From Allomuricauda sp. (lineage in GTDB: Bacteria > Bacteroidota > Bacteroidia > Flavobacteriales > Flavobacteriaceae), in assembly GCF_028280385.1 (NCBI RefSeq), contig NZ_JANQLX010000017.1:186001-250000 (forward strand): DNA of 64,000 nt, read 5' to 3'. Shown piece by piece: positions 7,342 through 16,063 of the stretch (within the stretch, counting starts at the first letter, position 1; every line of letters begins with the position of its first letter). The notes beneath the pieces are model-generated. The model searched no databases and had not been told where the DNA came from. It was given only the letters and a program-made list of their open reading frames with translations. Both the position numbers and the translations under genes were made by a program.

Positions 7342-7371
7342 GTTGAGAATGAAACGGTATTCCTAATTTTG
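7342..7371 (+). promoter_or_regulatory. Promoter of the collagen-like lipoprotein/fibre pair
   Basis: GTTG (7342-7345), 18 bases and TAATTTTG (7364-7371) approximate the Bacteroidota consensus; the start of transcription would lie about 25 bases before the ATG at 7401. Confidence 0.5.
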
Positions 7372-7400
7372 CATTTTAACCCCTATACCCAACTTAATTT

Positions 7401-8012
7401 ATGAAATGCAGCTTGTCTCCTAAGGTATTTTTTGTCCTCTTTGCCATGCTTGCACTTGTGGGCTGTGCGGAAGATGGAGTAAACGGACTTGATGGTCGGG
7501 ATGGTTCCAATGGTGCGGATGGAAGTGATGGTGCAGATGGACTTAACAGCTTGATAACCATTCTTATTGAACAACCTGGGGCAAATTGTGCCAATGGTGG
7601 TTTTAAAATTGATGCAGGTCTGGACGATAACTCCAATGGCACTTTGGATGCCAGTGAGGTGGACAATTCCGAATTTCTATGCAACGGAGACACTACGGAT
7701 ATTCCTTATTTGACCTATGTGTCATTGATCAGTCAATCTGGCACCGATGATCCACAAAGTTCCATTCTTGAAAACACCTTGGATCTAAACATTTCTTGGA
7801 CCAGGGAGTCCCAAGGTATCTATTTAGGCAACCTTGACAAGACCATAGATATTGGAAAGACCGTGATTTTCTACACAACCCCTACTACGCACACTGGGGT
7901 ACGGGGGGAAGTTGTTGGAAGTACCCAAGTCCGGTTGGAGTTACAGAACGGTATCAATGCGTTTGCAGACGATTTTACCAATTTATCATTTGAACTGAGG
8001 GAATACGAATAA
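7401..8012 (+). CDS. Lipoprotein with short collagen-like stretch and DUF7151-type domain
   Basis: 203 residues. A signal peptide ends in a lipobox (MLALVGC), giving Cys21 or so as the lipidated residue. Then come about eight Gly-X-Y triplets (GVN GLD GRD GSN GAD GSD GAD GLN), followed by NSLITILIEQPGANCANGGF and DDNSNGTLDASEV, a Ca-binding-loop-like DxNxNGxLDxxEV segment seen in DUF7151 proteins. The C-terminal 100 residues form an unrecognised beta-rich domain. It is likely anchored on the cell surface and is followed 45 bases later by the fibre protein, so the two probably work together. Confidence 0.7.
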   Translation: MKCSLSPKVFFVLFAMLALVGCAEDGVNGLDGRDGSNGADGSDGADGLNSLITILIEQPGANCANGGFKIDAGLDDNSNGTLDASEVDNSEFLCNGDTTDIPYLTYVSLISQSGTDDPQSSILENTLDLNISWTRESQGIYLGNLDKTIDIGKTVIFYTTPTTHTGVRGEVVGSTQVRLELQNGINAFADDFTNLSFELREYE

Positions 8013-8057
8013 CCCCCGGAGGTCCAGAATTCAGACAACAATTTTTGAAGTCAGATA

Positions 8058-9416
8058 ATGAAAAACATCTACACTCTTTTTAGCAGCTTACTAATTTTGT
8101 TATGTTCCGCCAATCTTGTGGGACAAAACTCCTTTCCAGCATCGGGAAATGTGGGTATTGGCACCCTGTCGCCTGCTTACAACCTTGAAGTTGCGGGAAC
8201 TTTGAATGCAACAGAACTATTTGTCAATGGTGCGCAGATGATCAGCACACCGTGGACACTATCCGGAAACAATATTTTTTACAGCACAGGAAATGTGGGC
8301 ATCGGTACAAACACTCCTGGCTATAATCTGGATGTAAATGGGTCCTTGAACGCGACCAGTATTTTTTTGAACGGGTCCGCACTTGAGAATCCACTATGGA
8401 GTGCCAATGGAAATGATGCATTTTACAGTGCGGGAAATGTAGGGGTCGGAACAAATACGCCTGGCTATAATCTGGATGTAAATGGTTCCCTGAATGCAAC
8501 CAGTATTTTCTTGAACGGCTCTGCCCTTGAACAGCCTGTTTGGAGTCTTAACGCAGGTGAGGTGTTTTATAATGGAGGTAATGTGGGTATAGGTACCAAT
8601 GATCCAGCTTTTGCCCTGGATGTTGTAGGTACTTTAAATGCCACCAATATTCTGTTAAATGGGTCTGCCCTACCCACCCAGGTATGGAGCTTGAATGCTG
8701 GGGAAGCCTTTTACAATACTGGAAATGTGGGTATCGGCACCAACGATCCGGCCTTTACTCTGGATGTTTCCGGCACGTTGAATGCCACCAATATCCTTTT
8801 GAATGGATCAGCCCTACCTACCCAGGTATGGAGCTTAAATGCCGGGGAAGCCTTTTATAATACTGGAAATGTGGGTATTGGCACCAACGATCCGGCCTTT
8901 ACGCTGGATGTGAATGGTTCTGTAAATGCCACTGGTATTTTATTGAACGGCACTGCTATTGTGGAATCGCAATGGGTTACCTCAGGAAATGATATTTCGT
9001 ACACCACAGGAAATGTAAGCATTGGAACTACCAATCCCCAGGGCTATATGTTGGCCGTTGCAGGAAATGTAATTGCCGAAGGGGTTAAAGTGGAATTGCA
9101 AGGGGCATGGCCCGATTTTGTCTTTGGAGAGGAATTTAATCTGATGAGCTTGGAAGAAGTAAGCCGTTTTATTTCAAAAAACCGTCACCTTCCCAATATT
9201 CCAAGTGCCGCCCAAATTGAGGAAGAGGGTATTGACTTGGGCGATATGGATGCCAAATTATTGCAAAAAATAGAAGAGCTTACCTTATATACCCTCCAGC
9301 AGCAACAGGAAATTGAACAGCTTAAATTGGCCAATGCCAAGCTGCTGCAACAAAATAAGAAACTCAACTCCTTGTCCGAGCGATTGGACCAACTGGAGAA
9401 AAAAAACCGTGAATAA
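8058..9416 (+). CDS. Secreted fibre-like protein with 48-residue NVGIGT repeats and C-terminal coiled coil
   Basis: 452 residues. A signal peptide (MKNIYTLFSSLLILLCSANLVGQ) precedes six tandem 48-residue units, each beginning GNVGIGT and containing LDV.G.LNAT.I.LNG.AL and W.....A.FY. A seventh, divergent unit leads to WPDFVFGEEFNLMSLEEVSRFI and HLPNIPSAAQIEE, then a coiled coil (about 395-450, with LQQQQEIEQLK). The same C-terminal module is common in flavobacterial fibre proteins and resembles the stalks of trimeric phage tail fibres, so a trimeric surface fibre or adhesin is likely. There are no phage genes nearby. The stop codon lies in the loop of the terminator hairpin. Confidence 0.75.
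   Translation: MKNIYTLFSSLLILLCSANLVGQNSFPASGNVGIGTLSPAYNLEVAGTLNATELFVNGAQMISTPWTLSGNNIFYSTGNVGIGTNTPGYNLDVNGSLNATSIFLNGSALENPLWSANGNDAFYSAGNVGVGTNTPGYNLDVNGSLNATSIFLNGSALEQPVWSLNAGEVFYNGGNVGIGTNDPAFALDVVGTLNATNILLNGSALPTQVWSLNAGEAFYNTGNVGIGTNDPAFTLDVSGTLNATNILLNGSALPTQVWSLNAGEAFYNTGNVGIGTNDPAFTLDVNGSVNATGILLNGTAIVESQWVTSGNDISYTTGNVSIGTTNPQGYMLAVAGNVIAEGVKVELQGAWPDFVFGEEFNLMSLEEVSRFISKNRHLPNIPSAAQIEEEGIDLGDMDAKLLQKIEELTLYTLQQQQEIEQLKLANAKLLQQNKKLNSLSERLDQLEKKNRE
8145..9008 (+). repeat. Six 144-bp tandem repeats within the fibre gene
   Basis: Units begin at 8145, 8289, 8433, 8577, 8721 and 8865, all in frame. Units 2 and 3 share nearly identical first halves, and units 4 and 5 are almost identical at protein level over the whole 48 residues and close at DNA level. 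Copy number could change by recombination without breaking the frame. Confidence 0.9.
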
Positions 9417-9433
9417 AATTCACGGTTTTTTTT
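9401..9433. terminator. Bidirectional terminator between the fibre gene and carB
   Basis: AAAACCGTGAA-taaaa-TTCACGGTTTT is a perfect stem of at least 11 bp with A-runs on one side and T-runs on the other, so it can end transcription from both convergent genes. The fibre gene's TAA stop (9414-9416) forms most of the loop, and carB ends at 9436. Confidence 0.9.
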
Positions 9434-9435
9434 AT

Positions 9436-12288
9436 TTACTTGCTCAAGTACATTTTCCGTCTCGAGTATAGATTGTAGAACTCGTCCTCCTTTAGACTAT
9501 CAATAAATAAGATACTTTCCCCGGTGCTCTTCATCTCGGGACCGAGGTTCTTGTTCACATTGGGGAACTTGTTAAAGGAAAATACCGGTTGCTTTATGGC
9601 ATAGCCATCCAAATGAGGCTTAAATTCGAAGTCCTTGATTTTCTTCTCGCCCAGCATCACCTTGGTGGCATAGTTTACATAAGGTTCCCCATAAGCTTTC
9701 GCAATGAACGGAACAGTCCTGGAAGCCCTTGGGTTGGCTTCAATAATGTAAACCGTGTCGTCTTTAATGGCAAACTGTATATTGATCAGTCCTACAGTGT
9801 TTAAGGCCAATGCAATTTTTTTGGTGTGATCCTTGATCTGTTGCATCACAAATTCACCTAGGTTAAAAGGTGGTAAAGTGGCATTGGAATCGCCTGAATG
9901 GATACCACAGGGCTCTATATGCTCCATGATACCAATAATGTACACATCCGTTCCATCACTGATCGCATCCGCCTCAGCTTCTATGGCCCCATCCAAGTAA
10001 TGGTCCAAAAGCAATTTGTTGTTTGGGATTTTACGCAGTAAATCCACCACATGCGCCTCCAACTCTTCCTTGTTGATGACAATTTTCATACCCTGGCCAC
10101 CCAACACATAGGAAGGCCTGACCAAAAGCGGGAAATTTAATTCATCTGCCAGTTCAAGGGCCTCGTCAGCTGTTTCGGCCACTCCAAACCTAGGATAGGG
10201 AATATTGTTCTCCTTCAACAATGTTGAAAAACTTCCCCGGTCCTCGGCCAAATCGAGGGATTTAAAGCTGGTACCTATAATATTAATCCCATATTTATCC
10301 AATTTTTCGGCCAACTTCAAAGCTGTCTGTCCCCCCAATTGGACAATCACACCCTCTGGTTTCTCATGCCGGATAATATCGTAGATATGTTCCCAAAAAA
10401 CAGGTTCGAAATAGAGTTTGTCCGCCGTATCAAAATCCGTGGAGACAGTCTCCGGGTTGCAGTTGATCATGATGGTCTCATAGCCACATTCTGCTGCGGC
10501 CAAAACTCCATGCACACAACAATAGTCAAACTCAATACCTTGACCGATGCGGTTGGGGCCCGATCCGAGCACCACAATTTTCTTACGATCCGTGACCTCA
10601 CTGTCGTTGGTTACAAAACGTTTCCCATCAGGGGTTTCGATTTCCTCTTCAAAAGTGGAGTAATAATATGGTGTTACCGCCTTAAATTCTGCGGCACAGG
10701 TGTCTACCAATTTATATACGCGATTGATGCCCAAATCCACACGTTTGCTATGTACCTCGCTTTCCCAGCAATCCAGCATATGGGCAATTTGCCTATCGGC
10801 AAAGCCTTTCTGTTTGGCCTCCAGCAATAAAGCTTTCGGAAGACTTTCTACAGTATACTTGGAGATTTCCTGCTCCAAGAAGTGAAGTTCTTCATATTGC
10901 TTCAGGAACCACATGTCAATCTTGGTGATATCGTGGATTGTTTTTAATGGAATACCTAATTGAATGGCATCATAGAGCACAAAAACCCTGTCCCAACTGG
11001 GAACACGAAGTTTTTGAATAATTTGATCGTAGTCTTTGTAGCCCTTTCCATCGGCACCAAGACCATTTCTCTTGATTTCCAGGGACTGGGTGGCCTTGTG
11101 CAAGGCTTCTTGGAATGATCGTCCGATGCCCATGACCTCCCCAACGGCCTTCATCTGCAGCCCTAGGGTTCTATCGGAACCTTCAAATTTGTCAAAGTTC
11201 CATCGTGGTATTTTTACGATGACATAGTCCAGGGTCGGTTCGAACAATGCAGAGGTAGACTTGGTGATTTGGTTTTCCAACTCATCCAAACTATAACCAA
11301 TAGCCAGTTTGGCCGCAACCTTGGCAATCGGATAACCCGTTGCTTTGGAAGCCAAGGCCGACGATCGCGATACCCTCGGGTTGATTTCGATAGCGATAAT
11401 ATCTTCCTTTTCATCAGGGCTAACTGCAAACTGCACATTACATCCCCCGGCAAAATCCCCTATACTGCGCATCATGTGAATGGCCATATCCCGCATTCGT
11501 TGGAAAGTACGGTCTGACAGGGTCATTGCAGGTGCAACGGTGATGGAATCCCCTGTGTGTATACCCATGGGGTCCATATTTTCTATGGTACAGATGATGA
11601 CCACATTGTCATTCTTGTCACGAAGCAACTCCAGCTCATATTCTTTCCAGCCCATCATGGCCTTATCGATCATCACTTCGTGAATCGGCGACACTTCCAG
11701 ACCATGGCTCAGTTGTTTGTCAAAATCGGCAGGATCATAAACAATGCCAGCCCCCGCTCCACCTAAAGTAAACGAAGCTCGAATTACAAGCGGAAATCCA
11801 AACTCTTGGGCAATTTCCTTTCCTTTCAAAAATGAGGTAGCGGTTGCCTGCGGGGCCATTCCCACTCCAATTTTGGTCATCAATGCCCTAAACTGTTCCC
11901 TATCTTCGGTTATGTTTATCGCATCGATATCCACTCCGATAATCTCTACACCGAAATCTTTCCAAATTCCTTTGTCATCGGCTTCAATGCATAGGTTCAA
12001 AGCGGTCTGTCCGCCCATGGTGGGAAGTACAGCATCAATATTGGGGTGTTTCTTTAAAATCTCAATGATTGATTTGGTGGTCAACGGCTTTAGGTAGATG
12101 TGGTCCGCCATAACCGGGTCGGTCATAATGGTGGCGGGGTTGCTGTTGATCAAGATGGTTTCAATACCATCCTCTTTAAGGGAGCGAAGCGCTTGGGATC
12201 CCGAATAGTCAAACTCACATGCCTGGCCAATGATGATAGGGCCAGAACCAATAATCAAAATGGATTTTAAATCTTTTCTTTTAGGCAT
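9436..12288 (-). CDS. carB: Carbamoyl-phosphate synthase large subunit without the allosteric domain
   Basis: 950 residues from MPKRKDLKSILIIGSGPI; the track's start at 12327 adds 13 residues unlike CarB. Two homologous synthetase halves are present, each with an ATP-grasp domain: first half SILIIGSGPIIIGQACEFDYSG, second half IVVLGSGPNRIGQGIEFDYC. CarB uses ammonia from CarA to make carbamoyl phosphate for pyrimidine and arginine synthesis. The protein stops at ...FNKFPNVNKNLGPEMKSTGE plus about 25 residues, whereas E. coli CarB (1073 residues) continues with an MGS-like domain that binds UMP and ornithine. That domain is absent here. carA is not in the window. Confidence 0.97.
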   Translation of the reverse strand: MPKRKDLKSILIIGSGPIIIGQACEFDYSGSQALRSLKEDGIETILINSNPATIMTDPVMADHIYLKPLTTKSIIEILKKHPNIDAVLPTMGGQTALNLCIEADDKGIWKDFGVEIIGVDIDAINITEDREQFRALMTKIGVGMAPQATATSFLKGKEIAQEFGFPLVIRASFTLGGAGAGIVYDPADFDKQLSHGLEVSPIHEVMIDKAMMGWKEYELELLRDKNDNVVIICTIENMDPMGIHTGDSITVAPAMTLSDRTFQRMRDMAIHMMRSIGDFAGGCNVQFAVSPDEKEDIIAIEINPRVSRSSALASKATGYPIAKVAAKLAIGYSLDELENQITKSTSALFEPTLDYVIVKIPRWNFDKFEGSDRTLGLQMKAVGEVMGIGRSFQEALHKATQSLEIKRNGLGADGKGYKDYDQIIQKLRVPSWDRVFVLYDAIQLGIPLKTIHDITKIDMWFLKQYEELHFLEQEISKYTVESLPKALLLEAKQKGFADRQIAHMLDCWESEVHSKRVDLGINRVYKLVDTCAAEFKAVTPYYYSTFEEEIETPDGKRFVTNDSEVTDRKKIVVLGSGPNRIGQGIEFDYCCVHGVLAAAECGYETIMINCNPETVSTDFDTADKLYFEPVFWEHIYDIIRHEKPEGVIVQLGGQTALKLAEKLDKYGINIIGTSFKSLDLAEDRGSFSTLLKENNIPYPRFGVAETADEALELADELNFPLLVRPSYVLGGQGMKIVINKEELEAHVVDLLRKIPNNKLLLDHYLDGAIEAEADAISDGTDVYIIGIMEHIEPCGIHSGDSNATLPPFNLGEFVMQQIKDHTKKIALALNTVGLINIQFAIKDDTVYIIEANPRASRTVPFIAKAYGEPYVNYATKVMLGEKKIKDFEFKPHLDGYAIKQPVFSFNKFPNVNKNLGPEMKSTGESILFIDSLKEDEFYNLYSRRKMYLSK

Positions 12289-12323
12289 TCTATAGGGTGT
12301 TTCTCGTTTTCGTTGTAAAAATG

Positions 12324-12359
12324 TCAAAAAAAAGGTGTTACTGAAAAAGTAACACCTTT
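12324..12359 (-). terminator. rpmH terminator
   Basis: AAAGGTGTTACT-gaaaa-AGTAACACCTTT (12331-12359) is a perfect 12-bp stem. Read on the minus strand it is followed by a run of T (A-run at 12326-12333 on the plus strand). It separates rpmH from carB, so carB needs its own promoter in the 40 bases that follow, or readthrough. Confidence 0.88.
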
Positions 12360-12383
12360 AATTTTAAAACTTGAATACAGTCA

Positions 12384-12542
12384 TTATTTTTTATGTCTTG
12401 GCTCAGAGGAAACAGTTAATTTTTTTCTTCCTTTAGCTCTTCTTCTCGCAAGAACTTTTCTCCCATTGGCAGTTGCCATGCGCTCTCTAAAACCATGTTT
12501 GTTTCTTCTCTTCCTCTTTGATGGCTGATACGTTCTTTTCAT
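12384..12542 (-). CDS. rpmH: 50S ribosomal protein L34
   Basis: Missing from the ORF track because it has only 52 residues. The minus strand translates as [22 protein letters not shown], then [20 protein letters not shown] and [10 protein letters not shown], an unmistakable L34. It is very basic and part of the large ribosomal subunit. In many bacteria rpmH lies beside rnpA and dnaA near the origin; here it lies upstream of carB and downstream of nothing on its own strand, so it appears to be transcribed alone from the promoter at about 12604-12634 and ended by the hairpin at 12331-12359. Confidence 0.97.
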   Translation of the reverse strand: MKRTYQPSKRKRRNKHGFRERMATANGRKVLARRRAKGRKKLTVSSEPRHKK

Positions 12543-12603
12543 ATCAAAACTGTTTTAATGGATTTTAAAATGGGAAGTACGACAACCCGAAAAATTCTGG
12601 GCG

Positions 12604-12634
12604 CAAATATACGAAGAGTTTTTACTTTGACAAG
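12604..12634 (-). promoter_or_regulatory. rpmH promoter
   Basis: On the minus strand, CTTG (12634-12631), 19 bases, then TATATTTG (12611-12604). The -7 box matches TAnnTTTG exactly. A leader of about 55 bases would precede the rpmH ATG at 12542. Confidence 0.65.
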
Positions 12635-12711
12635 TACAATGGAAAAATATTTAAATTAGTTTTTAGTACTTTTGCCTCCTCTTGAAACCCACTTAAAATC
12701 CGAACAAAAAT

Positions 12712-13227
12712 ATGTTCAACAAAAATATAAAATTGGTCCTGGCTGCCCTCATTGTAGGATACTCTGGCTATCAGTTTGCGGAAGGTTATATCGGAAATGG
12801 TATCGCCCTTATTTTCCTGTCACTGATCTTCATTTTCCTTTACTTCAGAAATGAAATGATTCTTTTGGCGTTTTTGAGAATGCGAAAGCAGGACATGGAA
12901 GGTACCCAAAAGTGGTTGTCCAAAATCAAAAACCCGGAAGCCGCCCTGGTTAAAAAGCAGCAAGGGTACTACAATTATCTCCACGGCATTATCTACTCCC
13001 AAAAAAATCTGACCCAGGCCGAAAAATATTTTAAAAAGGCCATCAAGTTTGGGTTGACCATGGATTATGACCTGGCCATGGCCAAATTGAGCTTGGCAGG
13101 AATCTCCATGCAAAAAAGAAGAAAGAGAGAGGCCACACAGTTGCTCCAGGAGGCTAAAAAACTGGACAAGAACAACATGCTCACCGAGCAGATCAAAATG
13201 ATGCAGCAACAGATGAAAAGAATCTAA
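12712..13227 (+). CDS. Membrane-anchored TPR-like protein
   Basis: 171 residues. Two N-terminal membrane segments (LVLAALIVGYSGYQFAEG and IALIFLSLIFIFLYF) are followed by a soluble helical part. NYLHGIIYSQKNLTQAEKYFKKAIKFG is a recognisable tetratricopeptide unit, and a second weaker unit follows (LAMAKLSLAGISMQKRRKREATQLLQEAKKLD). TPR units usually bind other proteins. TACTTTTG at 12667-12674 is a likely -7 element. It belongs to a type of conserved hypothetical common in flavobacteria; function is not known. Confidence 0.65.
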   Translation: MFNKNIKLVLAALIVGYSGYQFAEGYIGNGIALIFLSLIFIFLYFRNEMILLAFLRMRKQDMEGTQKWLSKIKNPEAALVKKQQGYYNYLHGIIYSQKNLTQAEKYFKKAIKFGLTMDYDLAMAKLSLAGISMQKRRKREATQLLQEAKKLDKNNMLTEQIKMMQQQMKRI

Positions 13228-13415
13228 CAGCTGGCTGTTTGATTGTTAAATCCGTTTAATTCATTGACCCCAACAGAACAAAGGGCAGTGCATTAGTCCA
13301 AAATTCCCGATCTTCATTCAGTTAAACAACCCATCGTAAAGGCGGTATTTTTAGAATATTGGCATCCCGCGGGACCAATTCCTGAATCGGCCCTTTGCGA
13401 GACCAACCTTATCTG

Positions 13416-15032
13416 ATGAAGAAACCATACCCACCTTTACTTGCCACATACATGTTATGCTTTATGCTTTTAAGTTGCGGCCCATCGCAAAAAAAAGTTG
13501 AAGCCGCCCGTCCAAATATTCTTTTCTGTATTGCTGATGATGCTACCTTCAAACATATGGGAGCGTATGGCTGTAATTGGGTAAATACCCCAGGTTTTGA
13601 TAGGGTTGCTGGGGAAGGTTTGCTTTTTGCCAATGCTTACACCCCTAATGCCAAGTGTGCCCCATCCCGATCCTGCATCATAACAGGTCGCAATTCTTGG
13701 CAGTTGGAAGAAGCTGCCAACCACTGGGCAAATTTCCCCATTAAGTTTAAATCTTATGCGGAAACCTTGGCTGAACATGGATACCATACAGGTTTCACTG
13801 CCAAAGGTATAGTTCCTTTAGTGGCTTTGACAGCAGATGGCAACAATAGAATGTTGTTGGGCAAGGTGTACAACGACAAACAGACAACACCTCCAACCAA
13901 GGCAATTTCCAAAATAGATTACGCCTCCAATTTTGTTGATTTTTTGGACGAAAAACCGGAAAATGAACCCTTTTGCTTTTGGTATGGTGGTTTTGAACCC
14001 CATCGTCGTTATGAATATGGCAGCGGCCTAAAAAATGGAAACAAAAAACTGGAAGATGTGGATGAGGTCATGGACTTTTGGCCGGACAATGAAATTGTTA
14101 GAACGGACATGCTAGACTACGCCCTGGAAATAGAATATTTTGATTCCCATCTGGAAAAAATGCTAAAAACCCTGGAGAAAAGGAACATGTTGGACAATAC
14201 CCTCGTTGTGGTTACGGCAGATAATGGAATGCCCTTTCCTCGGGTAAAGGGTCAGGCATACGAATATTCCAACCATTTACCACTGGCCATCATGTGGAAG
14301 GATGGAGTGGTACAACCTGGCCGAACCGTGGATGATTTTGTGAGTTTTATTGATTTTGCACCAACCTTTCTTGAGCTGGCGGGAGTTGATCAATCCGAAT
14401 CCCAAATGCAACCTATTGAAGGTAAGAGTCTGACAGATATTTTGTTTGCAGCCAAGGATGACAATACATCAAACAACAGAAATTATGTGTTGATCGGTAA
14501 AGAACGGCATGATGTGGGGCGGCCAAATGATTGGGGGTATCCTATTAGAGGTATCCGAAAAGGGGATTACCTGCTTGTCCTGAATTTTGAAACGGACCGC
14601 TGGCCGGCCGGAAATCCTGAAACCGGCTACTTGAATACAGATGGCAGTCCAACCAAGACGTACATACTGAACGAGCGCAGGGAAAACGGAACGGACCCCT
14701 ACTGGAACCTGTGTTTTGGGAAACGCCCTGAAAAAGAACTTTACAATGTGGTCGAAGATCCATTTTGCGTCAACAATTTGATGGGGCAATCCCAATTTGC
14801 CGACATAGCACAAAAGATGGAAGCTATTTTGATTTCAGAATTAAAAAGGCAAGAAGATCCCCGGATGTTTGGCAACGGGGAAGTTTTTGATAACTATTCG
14901 TATGCAGGTGCAAATGTCCAGAATTTTCATAACCGCTATGTAAGTGGTGAAAATATAAACGCAGGTTGGGTCAATAAAACCGATTTTGAACCTGAAGAAT
15001 TTCTAAAGGCATTGGATTCAACGAGCAACTAA
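13416..15032 (+). CDS. Sulfatase (Cys-type, family S1), lipoprotein
   Basis: 538 residues from the ATG at 13416; the tracked TTG at 13395 is unnecessary. The signal peptide ends with a lipobox (MLLSCG), so the mature enzyme is probably a surface or periplasmic lipoprotein. The core begins [14 protein letters not shown] (metal Asp pair), and [12 protein letters not shown] is the C-x-P-S-R signature in which Cys becomes formylglycine. TADNGMPF carries the second pair of metal ligands. Enzymes like this remove sulfate esters from sulfated polysaccharides such as those of marine algae or glycosaminoglycans. No formylglycine maturase (radical SAM anSME) or glycoside hydrolase lies next to it, so the substrate cannot be inferred. 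Confidence 0.9.
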   Translation: MKKPYPPLLATYMLCFMLLSCGPSQKKVEAARPNILFCIADDATFKHMGAYGCNWVNTPGFDRVAGEGLLFANAYTPNAKCAPSRSCIITGRNSWQLEEAANHWANFPIKFKSYAETLAEHGYHTGFTAKGIVPLVALTADGNNRMLLGKVYNDKQTTPPTKAISKIDYASNFVDFLDEKPENEPFCFWYGGFEPHRRYEYGSGLKNGNKKLEDVDEVMDFWPDNEIVRTDMLDYALEIEYFDSHLEKMLKTLEKRNMLDNTLVVVTADNGMPFPRVKGQAYEYSNHLPLAIMWKDGVVQPGRTVDDFVSFIDFAPTFLELAGVDQSESQMQPIEGKSLTDILFAAKDDNTSNNRNYVLIGKERHDVGRPNDWGYPIRGIRKGDYLLVLNFETDRWPAGNPETGYLNTDGSPTKTYILNERRENGTDPYWNLCFGKRPEKELYNVVEDPFCVNNLMGQSQFADIAQKMEAILISELKRQEDPRMFGNGEVFDNYSYAGANVQNFHNRYVSGENINAGWVNKTDFEPEEFLKALDSTSN

Positions 15033-15066
15033 AGTACAGCTAGACTTCCCGCCAATTACGATAAAG

Positions 15067-16035
15067 CTACTGTCCTGAACTTGTGTTTCGGTAGTATCCC
15101 TTATTCGGTATTTCAATAATGTATTTCTTACGCGATGCATTGTTCAAATGCGGTTCACGAAGCCAGGGGTTATGGCGCTTCAAAATCTTATAATTGATTT
15201 CGTACAATTGCGCAAAATCCGCCCAACTGGTCACGGCGGTATCCACTTGAACCGTGAAGGTGGGAACCGTCTGGTAAAAATCATCTTTTTCCACCTCAAA
15301 ACCGTATTTATCCGGGTTGGAAAGAATCTCCTTTAGGGCCAGAATCCGAAATACGTAGCGCCCTGTTTCCTGTCCCAACAAAAGGTCATAATAATCATCC
15401 ACTTTTTGGATGTTCATATACTTCTGGATTCCTGCCGGCCCGGCATTATAGGATGCAGCGGTCAATGTCCATGTACCGAAGCGTTTTTTCCATTTATTAA
15501 TATACTCACAGGCAGCCTGGGTCGATTTTTCGATATGGTATCTTTCATCCACATTGGCGTTCACTTCCAACCCATATTCCCGGCCCGTGGTTCTCATAAA
15601 GTGCCACATCCCGGCTGCCCCTTTGGGTGAAGCTACATCAATCAACGCACTTTCGGCCACTGCCAAATATTTAAAGTCATCCGGAATTCCATTCTTGGCT
15701 AAAATGGGCTCAATGATTGGAAAATACTTGTTGGCCCTTTTCATCAATAACAGGGCATTGGACTGCCAATAGGTATTTACCAAAAACTCACGATCTACAC
15801 GTTCCAATACTTCAGGGTCATCCATAGGTACTGGTTCCCCGGCAAAATTGAGGTCTTCCGGTATTTCAATAGCACTGATTTGATAGCCTTCAGCTACCAA
15901 CTTGTCGTTCGCCTCCGTTTCTGGCTCCTGTTCAGGCTGAACAAATTCCTCGGGTTTGGATTGCACGGCAAAAATCAAACTACCCACCACCACTACTAGC
16001 CCAATACCGGCCAAAATATTTTTAATATGCTTCAT
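15067..16035 (-). CDS. Lytic transglycosylase, MltD-type catalytic domain
   Basis: 322 residues. An N-terminal hydrophobic segment (NILAGIGLVVVVGSLIFAV) anchors or exports it. The SLT domain (about 100-240) has FKYLAVAESALIDVASPKGAAGMWHFM, with the catalytic Glu in AESAL, then TLTAASYNAGPAGIQKYM. It cleaves peptidoglycan with formation of 1,6-anhydromuramic acid. The C-terminal region (VDTAVTSWADFAQLYEINYKILKRHNPWL) looks like a degenerate LysM-type segment rather than a canonical LysM repeat. Convergent with the sulfatase gene, 34 bases apart. Confidence 0.88.
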   Translation of the reverse strand: MKHIKNILAGIGLVVVVGSLIFAVQSKPEEFVQPEQEPETEANDKLVAEGYQISAIEIPEDLNFAGEPVPMDDPEVLERVDREFLVNTYWQSNALLLMKRANKYFPIIEPILAKNGIPDDFKYLAVAESALIDVASPKGAAGMWHFMRTTGREYGLEVNANVDERYHIEKSTQAACEYINKWKKRFGTWTLTAASYNAGPAGIQKYMNIQKVDDYYDLLLGQETGRYVFRILALKEILSNPDKYGFEVEKDDFYQTVPTFTVQVDTAVTSWADFAQLYEINYKILKRHNPWLREPHLNNASRKKYIIEIPNKGYYRNTSSGQ

Positions 16036-16063
16036 AGAATTCCCTAATTGTAGGTTAAAGATA

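Noticed and set aside
8058-9416. Phage tail fibre as sign of a prophage
   Set aside because: The protein has a Sec signal peptide and no phage gene lies nearby; the module is common in flavobacterial surface proteins.
10339-10830. 163-residue plus-strand ORF inside carB
   Set aside because: It is antisense to the strongly conserved carB and its translation has no family resemblance or start signal.
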